Shown here in pieces: positions 1-6,087 of a stretch of 6,102 bases of DNA (positions are counted from its first letter, which is position 1; each line of letters begins with the position of its first letter). The translations under genes and the position numbers were made by a program. The stretch spans positions 1-6,102 of the forward strand of contig CAJYRE010000533.1 in assembly GCA_913776675.1 (NCBI GenBank), given 5' to 3'. Source of the stretch: Rhizobiaceae bacterium. Lineage in GTDB: Bacteria > Pseudomonadota > Alphaproteobacteria > Rhizobiales > Rhizobiaceae. The notes below the pieces were generated by a model, which was not told the DNA's origin, did not search any database, and saw nothing but the letters and a program-made list of their open reading frames with translations.

Positions 1-132
1 CAAAAGCTGATCATCCGGGCGAAACGGATTCAAAGCCAGCGTGACGGATTGACGGTTGGCCACACACAGCACGATCAAAACAATCGCCAAAGGCACCAGA
101 ATGACAATATTGACAATTTTTTTCAGCATCAT
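1..132 (-). CDS. LapA-domain (DUF1049) inner-membrane protein, 5' part only
   Basis: This is the first 44 codons of a gene that leaves the window at the left edge. The protein opens with MMLKKIVNIV, runs into one hydrophobic helix (about residues 6-25), and continues as ANRQSVTLALNPFRPDDQ. That layout matches the LapA/DUF1049 family: a short cytoplasmic start, a membrane helix, then a conserved segment saying N-R-Q-x-V-x-L-x-x-x-P. In Escherichia coli LapA works with LapB in envelope and LPS regulation; the role in alphaproteobacteria is less certain. Two ATG codons stand in tandem (132 and 129). GGGAG lies a few bases upstream, so either could be used; I chose the first. The gene sits 127 bases after ihfB on the same strand and is probably co-transcribed with it, as is common in rhizobia. 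The family call is fairly firm even though the C-terminus is missing. Confidence 0.82.
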   Translation of the reverse strand, partial: MMLKKIVNIVILVPLAIVLIVLCVANRQSVTLALNPFRPDDQLL

Positions 133-259
133 GCTTCTCCCGATCTATCCTGACCACGGTCAACGGAACCATGCTTCAGCTTGACCTCGCAAATCTGACC
201 GTTTCAAGGAGCCAGCACCCCCTTATCAACGGCAAGAAGACCAATGGCAACGCAGAGGA
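133..259 (-). other. spacer between ihfB and the LapA-domain gene
   Basis: There are 127 bases between the ihfB stop and the next start. I see no convincing promoter, no U-tailed terminator and no credible short ORF. The only symmetric element is a small perfect inverted repeat, TGACC-AC-GGTCA, at 151-162, which is too short to interpret. The spacing allows read-through from ihfB, so the two genes may form one transcript. Confidence 0.4.
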
Positions 260-571
260 TCAATCCGCATCTTCGTCTTCTTCATCTTCCATGCCGGGGT
301 TGAGGCGCTCTCGCAATTCCTTGCCGGTTTTGAAAAACGGAACCCATTTTTCTTCAACAAACACGGTTTCGCCAGTGCGCGGATTACGCCCCGTGCGCGC
401 CGGACGGTTTTTCACCGAAAAAGCGCCAAAACCACGCAGCTCGACGCGATTCCCCGAGGACAATGCATCGGTGATTTCATCCAGAATAGCGTTGACGATA
501 TTTTCAACGTCGCGGTGATAAAGATGCGGATTGCGGGCCGCAACGATTTGCACCAGCTCGGATTTAATCAC
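260..571 (-). CDS. ihfB: integration host factor subunit beta
   Basis: This encodes a 103-residue HU/IHF-family protein. With IhfA it would form the heterodimer that binds specific DNA sites and bends them sharply, acting in nucleoid structure, transcription and recombination. The core is classic: [25 protein letters not shown] at the N-terminus, [13 protein letters not shown] around residues 46-58, and the DNA-inserting beta arm GRNPRTGE with the intercalating proline at residue 64. [16 protein letters not shown] follows at 75-90. The start is GTG at 571, because AGGGGG lies five bases upstream and the protein then begins (M)IKSELV as in relatives; an upstream ATG at 637 would add 22 unrelated residues. 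The last 10 or so residues form an unusually acidic tail ([10 protein letters not shown]). The sequence favours the beta subunit over the alpha subunit or HU. Confidence 0.95.
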   Translation of the reverse strand: MIKSELVQIVAARNPHLYHRDVENIVNAILDEITDALSSGNRVELRGFGAFSVKNRPARTGRNPRTGETVFVEEKWVPFFKTGKELRERLNPGMEDEEDEDAD

Positions 572-576
572 GATAA

Positions 577-582
577 CCCCCT
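577..582 (-). promoter_or_regulatory. ribosome-binding site fixing the GTG start of ihfB
   Basis: On the minus strand AGGGGG ends five bases before GTG at 571. It is the only good Shine-Dalgarno match nearby, and it decides the start in favour of the non-ATG codon rather than the upstream in-frame ATG at 637. Confidence 0.7.
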
Positions 583-639
583 GTAAAATAAAGGATGTTG
601 AAGTCAAACACGATGTCGTTTCACCAGCCGCCCGCAAAA

Positions 640-669
640 ATCATAGAGCGACCACTCTCATTTTTTCAA
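640..669 (-). promoter_or_regulatory. probable sigma70-type promoter of ihfB
   Basis: Read on the minus strand there is a -35 box TTGAAA (664-669), an 18-base spacer, and a -10 box TATGAT (640-645). Each hexamer has five of six consensus bases. Transcription would begin near 633 and give a leader of about 60 bases before the GTG start. The spacer holds an imperfect inverted repeat, AGAGTGGTCGCTCT, with 10 of 14 positions symmetric, which could be an operator or chance. The call rests on consensus matching only. Confidence 0.55.
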
Positions 670-777
670 TGCCGTAAAACATCATAAAAAATTGGAATAA
701 TCAATCGCTTAAGCCAAGAACTGCCAAGCGTGTGAAAAAAATCTTCACGACAGGGCCACAGAGGAGCAAAATCGGAT

Positions 778-807
778 AAGCTTTTCAGGGCGAAAAAAGC
801 AAAGCTT
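778..807. repeat. short inverted repeat in the ihfB-lptC spacer
   Basis: Arms AAGCTTT (778-784) and AAAGCTT (801-807) are perfect reverse complements around a 16-base loop. A competing inner stem GCTTTT/AAAAGC (780-785 with 795-800) is also possible. Neither is followed by a U tract, so it does not look like a terminator. AAGCTT is itself palindromic, which makes chance occurrence easier. Confidence 0.3.
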
Positions 808-898
808 GTAACCGACTTGAAAAAATCCATATTTGCAACGCATAAGGATCAAGGCGGCATTCAAAAATTCAATACGCTTGTAACGCCCCGTGTTCACT

Positions 899-927
899 CT
901 TGACTAAGACTTAAGCGCTAGATTGTG
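899..927 (+). promoter_or_regulatory. weak candidate promoter for the lpt operon
   Basis: CTTGACT at 899-905 contains the typical -35 core of alphaproteobacterial promoters. The -10 side is poor: ATTGTG at 922-927 gives a 16-base spacer, while the better-looking TAGATT at 919-924 leaves only 13. A second candidate lies farther upstream, TTGAAA (817-822) with CATAAG (841-846) at 18 bases. The operon must have a promoter in this spacer because the gene before it points the other way, but I cannot fix which one is used. Confidence 0.25.
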
Positions 928-960
928 CTGACAAGACATGTCCCGTGAGAAGGGTGAGCA

Positions 961-1026
961 ATGATCGAGCGGATGATTGATGGACTGACGAGACATGCTC
1001 AACCAGGTAGAAACAGGCTCGCGTAA
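961..1026 (+). CDS. possible 21-residue leader ORF before lptC
   Basis: ATG at 961 opens a frame that begins MIERMIDGL and ends at TAA (1024-1026), giving 21 residues. It is preceded by AAGGGTGA (950-957), a better ribosome-binding site than either lptC start candidate has. The stop lies 16 bases before the lptC ATG chosen here, a spacing that would allow translational coupling. The peptide is polar and basic with no recognised motif. Alternatively it could be the true N-terminus of LptC displaced by a frameshift, or a chance ORF. I do not recognise it in any family. Confidence 0.3.
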   Translation: MIERMIDGLTRHAQPGRNRLA

Positions 1027-1042
1027 GACGGGAAAACACACA

Positions 1043-1660
1043 ATGAACGCCCCTTACACTCAGGCTATTGGTCATTCCCGTCGCGTACGCCGCATGCGGA
1101 TCGTGCTGCCCTTGCTGGCCCTTGTGCTGACGGCAGGCTTTGTTGCTGTGTCTGTGGTGCGCGCCTACCTGCCTGAGAACATCAAGATTGACGGCATCAA
1201 TATCGAAGATGGCAAGGTGGTCATGGCGAAACCGACCATTTCCGGCCGAAACTCCAACGGCATCCCCTATTCGTTGAATGCGCTACGGGCGCTGCAGGAC
1301 ATCAAGAATCCCAACCTGATCACGCTGGATACCATTGCCGCCAAAATGCCGGTCAATGAAAGCACCTTGGCCGATATTGCAGCCGTCAGCGGCACCTATG
1401 ACCGCGCCACAGACAAGATGACCCTGACAAAGCCTTTCAGAATTCATTTATCCAGCGGCGTGGATGCAATGTTCCAGTCAGGTGATCTTGACGTGAAGGC
1501 GGGAAAGCTTAAGACAGATGATGTGGTGACGATTCATACGAAAGCGTCATCTCTTGTTGCGCAGTCCATGGATATGTCAGATAAAGGGCAAAATATCACC
1601 TTTAACGGTAATGTCAGACTGAACATCGATCCTTCCACCCTCAAAACCGCGGGCAATTGA
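1043..1660 (+). CDS. lptC: LPS export protein LptC, inner-membrane anchored
   Basis: This encodes a bitopic membrane protein of the LPS transport bridge. LptC takes LPS from the LptB2FG transporter and passes it to LptA in the periplasm. The 205 residues show a basic start (HSRRVRRMR, about 11-19), one membrane helix (about 20-40), and a beta-rich periplasmic domain. That domain has the LptC/OstA-like repeats INIEDGKVVMAKPTISGRN and a C-terminal NITFNGNVRLNID. The length is normal for rhizobial LptC. I chose ATG 1043; an in-frame ATG at 995 would add 16 residues. Neither has a strong ribosome-binding site (GGGA nine bases before 1043). The position directly before lptA and lptB supports the name, since LptC sequences diverge strongly. 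The stop is nine bases before lptA. Confidence 0.9.
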   Translation: MNAPYTQAIGHSRRVRRMRIVLPLLALVLTAGFVAVSVVRAYLPENIKIDGINIEDGKVVMAKPTISGRNSNGIPYSLNALRALQDIKNPNLITLDTIAAKMPVNESTLADIAAVSGTYDRATDKMTLTKPFRIHLSSGVDAMFQSGDLDVKAGKLKTDDVVTIHTKASSLVAQSMDMSDKGQNITFNGNVRLNIDPSTLKTAGN

Positions 1661-1669
1661 GAACAAATC

Positions 1670-2233
1670 ATGACGCCAATCCATCGTCGCATTTCCTTCT
1701 ATTTTGCCCCTGTTGCGCTTGTTGCAACACTCTGCCTCACGGGCGTGGCTTCTCAGGCACTGGCGCAGGCCACCACCAGCAAGATGGATGGGATGAAGCT
1801 TTCCGGCGACAAGCCGATCCAGATTGAAAGTGACAATCTGGAAGTGCATCAGCAGACCAACACCGCCAACTTCAATGGCAATGTGAAGGTTGTTCAGGGC
1901 ACCACCACCATGCGCTCCAAGGATATGGTGGTCAAATACAAGGGTCAGGGCGCTGCCGTGACCAGCGGCGATGCCAAGATCGATACGATTGATGTTCTGG
2001 GCAATGTGATCATCAACACCGAAACCCAGCAGGCAACGGCCGACAAAGGTCACTTTGACATGAACACCCAGATTTTCACCCTGACCGGTGATAAGGTTGT
2101 TCTCACCGAAGGCGGAAACGTGTTTGTTGGCTGCAAGCTGACAGTGTCCATGAATACGGGCGAAGCCAAGCTCGACAGTTGTGGCAAGCGCGTACAAATC
2201 CAGCTTGATCCAAAGTCGCAGCAAAAACCCTGA
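1670..2233 (+). CDS. lptA: periplasmic LPS-binding bridge protein LptA
   Basis: This is an OstA-like protein of 187 residues that forms the periplasmic filament carrying LPS from LptC to LptD at the outer membrane. It has a signal peptide: basic start, hydrophobic stretch about 13-30, and an A-Q-A cleavage motif ending near residue 34. The mature part begins with the hallmark DKPIQIESDNLEV (about 47-59), then NFNGNVKVVQGTTTMRSKDMVVKY, followed by further beta-jellyroll strands (VLGNVIINTETQQATADKGHFD). Cysteines at 155 and 171 in the C-terminal part could form a disulfide in the periplasm; the other cysteine (22) is in the signal peptide. A GAGAA ribosome-binding site overlaps the lptC stop, consistent with coupled translation. 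Confidence 0.94.
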   Translation: MTPIHRRISFYFAPVALVATLCLTGVASQALAQATTSKMDGMKLSGDKPIQIESDNLEVHQQTNTANFNGNVKVVQGTTTMRSKDMVVKYKGQGAAVTSGDAKIDTIDVLGNVIINTETQQATADKGHFDMNTQIFTLTGDKVVLTEGGNVFVGCKLTVSMNTGEAKLDSCGKRVQIQLDPKSQQKP

Positions 2234-2247
2234 TTGCGGACATCGAA

Positions 2248-3060
2248 GTGAAAATTCCCGGTTTAAATTCCAATCGTGCGGAAACGAACAGCGTGACTTC
2301 TGGCCCGGCTTCGGCTGAACGCGAGAAGAACCGCTATGACGGCACGTTGATTGCCCACGGCCTGACAAAAACCTACAACACCCGTCGCGTGGTCAATGGC
2401 GCATCTCTCGTGGTGCGCAGGGGCGAAGCGGTTGGCCTGCTTGGCCCCAATGGTGCTGGCAAGACCACCTGCTTCTACATGATCACCGGCCTTGTGCCAG
2501 TGGATATGGGCACGATTGCCATCAATGGCAATGATGTAACATCCATGCCCATGTATCAGCGCTCACGGTTGGGCGTTGGCTATCTGCCGCAGGAAGCCTC
2601 GATTTTCCGGGGCCTGTCGGTGGAAGACAATATTCGCGCCGTGCTGGAACTGCATGAAAAAAACAAGGACAAGCGCGAGCATAAGCTCAACGAGCTGCTG
2701 GCTGAGTTCAATATCGAGCGACTGCGCAAGTCTGCCGCCGTTGCTCTGTCGGGTGGTGAGCGTCGCCGTCTGGAAATTGCCCGCGCACTGGCCACAGACC
2801 CGACCTTTATGCTGCTGGATGAACCCTTTGCCGGTGTAGACCCTATTTCAGTCTCTGACATCCAGAATCTGGTGCGCCATCTAACGGCCCGTGGTATTGG
2901 CGTGTTGATCACTGACCACAATGTGCGCGAAACGCTCGGCCTGATTGATCGCGCCTATATCATCCACGCAGGTGAAGTGCTCACCCATGGCCGCGCCGAT
3001 GATATTGTCAACAATCCTGATGTGCGGCGTCTTTATCTGGGTGAAAAATTCAGCCTTTGA
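2248..3060 (+). CDS. lptB: LPS export ABC transporter ATP-binding protein LptB
   Basis: This is the cytoplasmic ATPase that powers LPS extraction from the inner membrane as a dimer with LptF and LptG. All ABC elements are present in the 270 residues: Walker A GPNGAGKTT (66-74), Q-loop Gln115 in YLPQEASIF, signature LSGGE (168-171), Walker B FMLLDEP (187-193), D-loop AGVD (195-198) and switch His224 in ITDHN. The C-terminus GEKF is typical of LptB. The conserved core begins near residue 31 (DGTLIAHGL), so there is a variable N-terminal extension of about 30 residues. The frame opens with GTG at 2248, with GCGGA seven bases upstream, 14 bases after the lptA stop. No better start is visible downstream before the core. 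No rpoN follows; the next gene is convergent. Confidence 0.96.
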   Translation: MKIPGLNSNRAETNSVTSGPASAEREKNRYDGTLIAHGLTKTYNTRRVVNGASLVVRRGEAVGLLGPNGAGKTTCFYMITGLVPVDMGTIAINGNDVTSMPMYQRSRLGVGYLPQEASIFRGLSVEDNIRAVLELHEKNKDKREHKLNELLAEFNIERLRKSAAVALSGGERRRLEIARALATDPTFMLLDEPFAGVDPISVSDIQNLVRHLTARGIGVLITDHNVRETLGLIDRAYIIHAGEVLTHGRADDIVNNPDVRRLYLGEKFSL

Positions 3061-3068
3061 TGCATGTC

Positions 3069-3089
3069 TGAGGGAGGTGTCCTCCCTCA
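3069..3089. terminator. perfect hairpin between convergent lptB and hemW
   Basis: TGAGGGAGG, loop TGT, CCTCCCTCA: nine perfect base pairs with a three-base loop. It begins nine bases after the lptB stop and ends eight bases before the hemW stop. Its symmetry lets it act on transcripts from both sides. Neither side carries a clear U tract, so it may be a Rho-assisted stop or a 3'-end stabiliser rather than a classical intrinsic terminator. Confidence 0.65.
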
Positions 3090-3096
3090 TCAGGGC

Positions 3097-4278
3097 TCAA
3101 CAGGCAAGATCCGCCACCACTGCATCCAGCACCAACATGCCCTTGGGTGTGCAGCGCAGGCGGGAATTGCCAAGGCGCTCGATAAATCCGTGTTCCAGTA
3201 AAAATTGTTCGCGCTCCGGATCAGGATCGCGCCCGGAAAGCTGTTGCCAGCGAGCCAGATCAACACCTTCCCGCAGGCGCAGGCCCATCAGCAGCAGTTC
3301 ATCCGATTGCTCATCCGGCCCCAGCAGATCCTGCTCGACCATACCATCACCCTGCTGTTCCACCCGCTCAAGCCAGGTTTCCGGGTGTTTTTCGGTCACG
3401 GTTGCCATTTTATCATGGCCGCGCGTCAGCCGTCCGTGTGCGCCGGGTCCAATGCCGGCATAGTCGCCATAGCGCCAATAGGTGAGATTGTGGCGGCTCT
3501 CTGCACCCGGCACAGCGTGATTGGACACTTCATAAGCAGGCAGGCCCTCACCGGCGGTAATCTCCTGCGTTGCCTCATAAAGCTGGGCGGCATGCTCCTC
3601 ATCCGGTGGAATGATCTTGCCAGCCTTGTGCAAGCCAAAGAAGGGCGTGCCTTCCTCAATGGTCAGTTGATAGAGCGAGAGATGGTCAACAGCATAGGAA
3701 ATGGCTTGCTTCAGCTCATCTTCCCAAGCCTCAATGGTCTGGTTCGGACGGGCATAAATCAGATCAAACGACATGCGTGGAAAAATCTCGCGGGCCAGTT
3801 TAACGGCCTTCAACGCATCCTCCATCGAATGCATGCGGCCCAGAAATTTCAAATCCACATCATTCAGGGCCTGCACGCCCAGCGATACACGATTGACGCC
3901 TGCCGCACGATAGCCCCGGAACCTCTCAGCCTCAACACTGGTGGGATTGGCTTCCATGGTGATTTCAATACCACGGGGCATGGTCCAATATTTGGCAACA
4001 CCATCCAGCAAGGCTCCTACCGTTGCCGGGTCCATCAGGGACGGCGTACCGCCACCGAGGAAAATGCTGGTCACCGTTTTGGGCCCGCTCAAGGCCCGCA
4101 TCCGCTCCATTTCTTTCAGAAAAGCGGCTGTGAACCGAGGCTGATCAACCTTCTGATGGCGGACATGGCTGTTGAAATCACAATAGGGGCATTTGGCTGC
4201 GCAAAATGGCCAGTGAATATAAACGCCAAAACCCGGCTCGCCGGTATCTGGGAGAAGAAGCGAAGTCGGCTCGGCCAT
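3097..4278 (-). CDS. hemW: radical SAM heme chaperone HemW
   Basis: This 393-residue protein belongs to the HemN/HemW family and is often annotated as oxygen-independent coproporphyrinogen oxidase. HemW is instead a heme-binding chaperone thought to deliver heme to membrane respiratory proteins. Seen here: VYIHWPFCAAKCPYC with the cluster-binding CxxxCxxC (Cys26, Cys30, Cys33), the SAM-binding GGGTPS (75-80), EANPTS (109-114), and HNLTYW (263-268), the heme-contact motif of HemW. The C-terminal part (about 335-385) has the HemN C-terminal helical layout. The ATG at 4278 is preceded by GAGGA that overlaps the rdgB stop, leaving only three bases to the start. This is tight, but no other start fits before the iron-sulfur motif. 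It is the last gene of the rph operon. Confidence 0.92.
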   Translation of the reverse strand: MAEPTSLLLPDTGEPGFGVYIHWPFCAAKCPYCDFNSHVRHQKVDQPRFTAAFLKEMERMRALSGPKTVTSIFLGGGTPSLMDPATVGALLDGVAKYWTMPRGIEITMEANPTSVEAERFRGYRAAGVNRVSLGVQALNDVDLKFLGRMHSMEDALKAVKLAREIFPRMSFDLIYARPNQTIEAWEDELKQAISYAVDHLSLYQLTIEEGTPFFGLHKAGKIIPPDEEHAAQLYEATQEITAGEGLPAYEVSNHAVPGAESRHNLTYWRYGDYAGIGPGAHGRLTRGHDKMATVTEKHPETWLERVEQQGDGMVEQDLLGPDEQSDELLLMGLRLREGVDLARWQQLSGRDPDPEREQFLLEHGFIERLGNSRLRCTPKGMLVLDAVVADLAC

Positions 4279-4281
4279 AAA

Positions 4282-4286
4282 TCCTC
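4282..4286 (-). promoter_or_regulatory. ribosome-binding site overlapping the rdgB stop, serving hemW
   Basis: On the minus strand the rdgB stop TGA shares bases with GAGGA, and the hemW ATG follows after only TTT. The short spacing suggests that hemW initiation relies partly on ribosomes finishing rdgB. Confidence 0.5.
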
Positions 4287-4929
4287 AAGCGTCCAGGCAG
4301 GTTTCAACGAAGATCTTGAAGGCACGGGCCCGGTGCGACAGCGCGTCAGCATCGCTGGGCTTCCAGCCATGCTTTTCTTCTGCGGTCATTTCGCCAAAGC
4401 TGCTGGTATAGCCTTTGGGCTGAAAAATCGGATCATAGCCAAAGCCGGAGGTGCCGCGTGGTGGCCAGATAATGGTGCCATCCACTTCGCCGCGGAAAAA
4501 CTCCGTATGGCCATCCGGCCATGCCAGACACAGCACACTGACAAAACGCGCCCCGCGATTTTCCGGCAGCGTGGCACCCTTGTCCTGCAAGGCCTTTTCC
4601 ACCTTTTCCATTGCCCAGGGAAAATCGCGGCTGCCATCCTCCCGCTCGGCCCAATTGGCGGTGTAGACGCCCGGTGCGCCACCTAGCGCATCGATCACCA
4701 GACCAGAATCATCGGAAAGGGCTGGCAAGCCGGACGCCTTGGCAGAAGCCAGCGCCTTGATGGCCGCATTTTGCTCAAAAGTTGTTCCGGTTTCATCCGG
4801 CTCAACAAAGCCCAGTTCCTTGGCAGACTTGGCCGAAAAGCCGAACGGCCCGATCAAATCAGCAATCTCGGCAATCTTACCCGCGTTATGACTGGCCACA
4901 ACAATGGTTTTGGTTTCAAGTTTGCGCAT
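4285..4929 (-). CDS. rdgB: non-canonical purine NTP pyrophosphatase (RdgB/HAM1)
   Basis: The enzyme hydrolyses ITP, dITP and XTP to the monophosphate plus pyrophosphate, keeping deaminated purines out of DNA and RNA. Family signatures in order, for a 214-residue protein: [11 protein letters not shown] (12-22, S-x-N-x-x-K nucleotide-binding start), [14 protein letters not shown] (46-59), [21 protein letters not shown] (71-91, catalytic and metal-binding acidic residues), SGFGYDPIF (161-169) and LSHRARA (198-204). I start at ATG 4929 because GAGGA (4936-4940) is six bases upstream. An in-frame TTG at 4935 directly abuts that site and cannot use it. Only two bases separate this start from the VOC stop, so translation is probably coupled. 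Length is slightly above the usual 195-205. Confidence 0.95.
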   Translation of the reverse strand: MRKLETKTIVVASHNAGKIAEIADLIGPFGFSAKSAKELGFVEPDETGTTFEQNAAIKALASAKASGLPALSDDSGLVIDALGGAPGVYTANWAEREDGSRDFPWAMEKVEKALQDKGATLPENRGARFVSVLCLAWPDGHTEFFRGEVDGTIIWPPRGTSGFGYDPIFQPKGYTSSFGEMTAEEKHGWKPSDADALSHRARAFKIFVETCLDA

Positions 4930-4931
4930 TC

Positions 4932-5354
4932 TCAATCCTCATTGATCTGCCAAAGCCGCGCCTCGGCACATTCCAGACTGTTGCCCGCCGGATCGCGGAA
5001 ATAAATCGAGCGGGCACCATTGGGCCAGTGAAAATCTGCTTCCAGCGGCACACCTGCCGCAGATAAACGCGCCACCATGGCATCCATATTTTCCGCAGCC
5101 ATGCGAAAACACATATGCGCCGGCCCATCTGCGCCATGGGTGGGCACAGGCAACATGCCCGGCTCTGCCGGGATGCTGGAATGGTCCGCATGGAACAGCA
5201 GCAACACACCGGGACCACAGCGAAAAAACACATGGCGATCCGGCTGCTTCAAGATCAACTCAAGCCCCAAAACCCCGGCATAGAAGGACTCTGCCACGTT
5301 GAGGTCATCAACGTAGAGGGCCGTTTCCAGAATCCCTTCAATGCCGGTGGTCAT
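4932..5354 (-). CDS. VOC superfamily (glyoxalase/bleomycin-resistance fold) protein
   Basis: A 140-residue protein with the two beta-alpha-beta-beta-beta modules of the vicinal oxygen chelate fold. Module one is about 5-55 ([36 protein letters not shown]). Module two is about 77-130 ([34 protein letters not shown]). Likely metal ligands are Glu10, His80 and Glu128, suggesting a metal-dependent enzyme or binding protein. The family includes glyoxalase I, extradiol dioxygenases, epimerases and antibiotic-binding proteins, and nothing here fixes the substrate. The gene lies between rph (nine-base gap) and rdgB (two-base gap) on the same strand, so it belongs to the operon. Its ribosome-binding site is poor (GAGACGG), so expression may depend on coupling to rph. 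Confidence 0.85.
   Translation of the reverse strand: MTTGIEGILETALYVDDLNVAESFYAGVLGLELILKQPDRHVFFRCGPGVLLLFHADHSSIPAEPGMLPVPTHGADGPAHMCFRMAAENMDAMVARLSAAGVPLEADFHWPNGARSIYFRDPAGNSLECAEARLWQINED
4936..4940 (-). promoter_or_regulatory. ribosome-binding site inside the end of the VOC gene, fixing the rdgB start
   Basis: GAGGA lies within the last codons of the VOC gene and six bases before ATG 4929. The TTG at 4935 adjoins it with no spacing, so the ATG is the start. The placement points to coupled translation of the two genes. Confidence 0.65.
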
Positions 5355-5363
5355 GACCGTCTC

Positions 5364-6083
5364 TTATCCCGCGATTGTCTGCTTTTGCAGCTCCACCAGG
5401 TCGGCAATGCCTGTCTGGGCCAGACCCAGCAGTGTCAGAAACTCGTCCTGGCTGAAAGGCTTGCCTTCGGCTGTACCCTGAATTTCAACAATACCGCCCT
5501 TGCCGGTGATGACAAAATTGGCGTCGGTTTCCGCCGCCGAGTCCTCCAGATAATCGAGGTCAATCACCGGCTGGGCGGCAAAAATCCCACAGGAGATGGC
5601 GGCGACATGATCTTTCAACACCCGCTCGACCTTCAGCATATTGCGGCTTTCCATCCATTTCAGACAGTCATGCAGGGCAATCCATGCGCCGGTAATCGAG
5701 GCGGTACGGGTGCCGCCATCTGCCTGAATGACATCGCAATCGATGGAAATCTGGCGCTCTCCCAGCGCCTCCAGATCAACCACCGCCCGCAGGGAACGGC
5801 CAATCAACCGTTGAATTTCCTGGGTGCGGCCACTTTGTTTGCCGGAGGCGGCTTCACGCTTCATCCGCTCGCCTGTGGCGCGCGGCAACATGCCATATTC
5901 TGCGGTGACCCAGCCTTTGCCCGTGTTGCGCAACCAGGCTGGCGCACGATCTTCCAGACTTGCCGTACACAGCACATGGGTATCGCCAAATTTGACAAGG
6001 CAGGAGCCTTCCGCATGTTTGGAAAAATTGCGCTCGAATGATACCTTGCGCATCTGATCGGTTTTTCTGCCTGATGGCCGCAT
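5364..6083 (-). CDS. rph: ribonuclease PH
   Basis: RNase PH is a phosphate-dependent 3'-5' exoribonuclease that trims tRNA precursors and works as a hexameric ring. The 239-residue length is the family norm. Visible motifs are [11 protein letters not shown] at the N-terminus, [14 protein letters not shown] (57-70), the phosphate-binding [17 protein letters not shown] with Arg86, and [14 protein letters not shown] (121-134) with Thr125 and Arg126. [17 protein letters not shown] follows, with the metal-binding aspartates at about 181 and 187. ATG at 6083 has GAGGAG six bases upstream, a strong site. It is the first gene visible of the operon continuing into VOC, rdgB and hemW. Its promoter lies beyond the window, since only 19 bases remain upstream. 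No truncation or missing key residue is seen. Confidence 0.97.
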   Translation of the reverse strand: MRPSGRKTDQMRKVSFERNFSKHAEGSCLVKFGDTHVLCTASLEDRAPAWLRNTGKGWVTAEYGMLPRATGERMKREAASGKQSGRTQEIQRLIGRSLRAVVDLEALGERQISIDCDVIQADGGTRTASITGAWIALHDCLKWMESRNMLKVERVLKDHVAAISCGIFAAQPVIDLDYLEDSAAETDANFVITGKGGIVEIQGTAEGKPFSQDEFLTLLGLAQTGIADLVELQKQTIAG

Positions 6084-6087
6084 GTTC

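Larger units (their letters stand above)
572..960. other. divergent intergenic region between ihfB and the lpt operon
   Basis: These 389 bases hold no credible protein gene. The region is richer in A and T than its flanks, with several A runs. It contains the ihfB promoter (640-669) and possible promoter elements for the lpt side. A stem-loop candidate has arms AAGCTTT and AAAGCTT (778-784 and 801-807) and an alternative inner pairing GCTTTT/AAAAGC. The 8-mer CGCTTAAG (706-713) reappears inverted as CTTAAGCG (910-917), and GCTTGTAAC occurs at 804-812 and 876-884. None of these is strong alone. A regulatory region or a small RNA is possible but not shown by the sequence. Confidence 0.5.

Noticed and set aside
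151..162. Small inverted repeat TGACC-AC-GGTCA between ihfB and the LapA-domain gene
   Set aside because: Five-base arms with no U tract are too small to call a terminator or an operator.
171..518. A 115-codon plus-strand frame over ihfB with a serine-rich run
   Set aside because: The serine run is the reverse reading of the acidic IhfB tail; ihfB is certain on the other strand.
572..637. ihfB starting at the upstream ATG 637
   Set aside because: It would add 22 residues not seen in the family and would ignore the strong AGGGGG before GTG 571; it would also start only a few bases from, or before, the predicted transcription start.
745..843. A 32-codon minus-strand ORF in the ihfB-lptC spacer
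   Set aside because: There is no ribosome-binding site before its ATG, the composition simply reflects T-rich sequence, and no motif is visible.
1577..2368. A 263-codon open frame on the minus strand across lptA
   Set aside because: lptA and its neighbours have signal peptide, motifs and operon spacing; the antisense frame has no plausible domain.
3205..4686. A 493-codon open frame on the plus strand, antisense to hemW and rdgB
   Set aside because: It spans two well-supported minus-strand genes and their junction, has no recognisable domain, and its openness follows from the codon bias of the real genes.
5115..6041. A 308-codon open frame on the plus strand, antisense to rph and the VOC gene
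   Set aside because: The opposite strand encodes a complete RNase PH and a VOC protein with intact motifs; the antisense product resembles no family.
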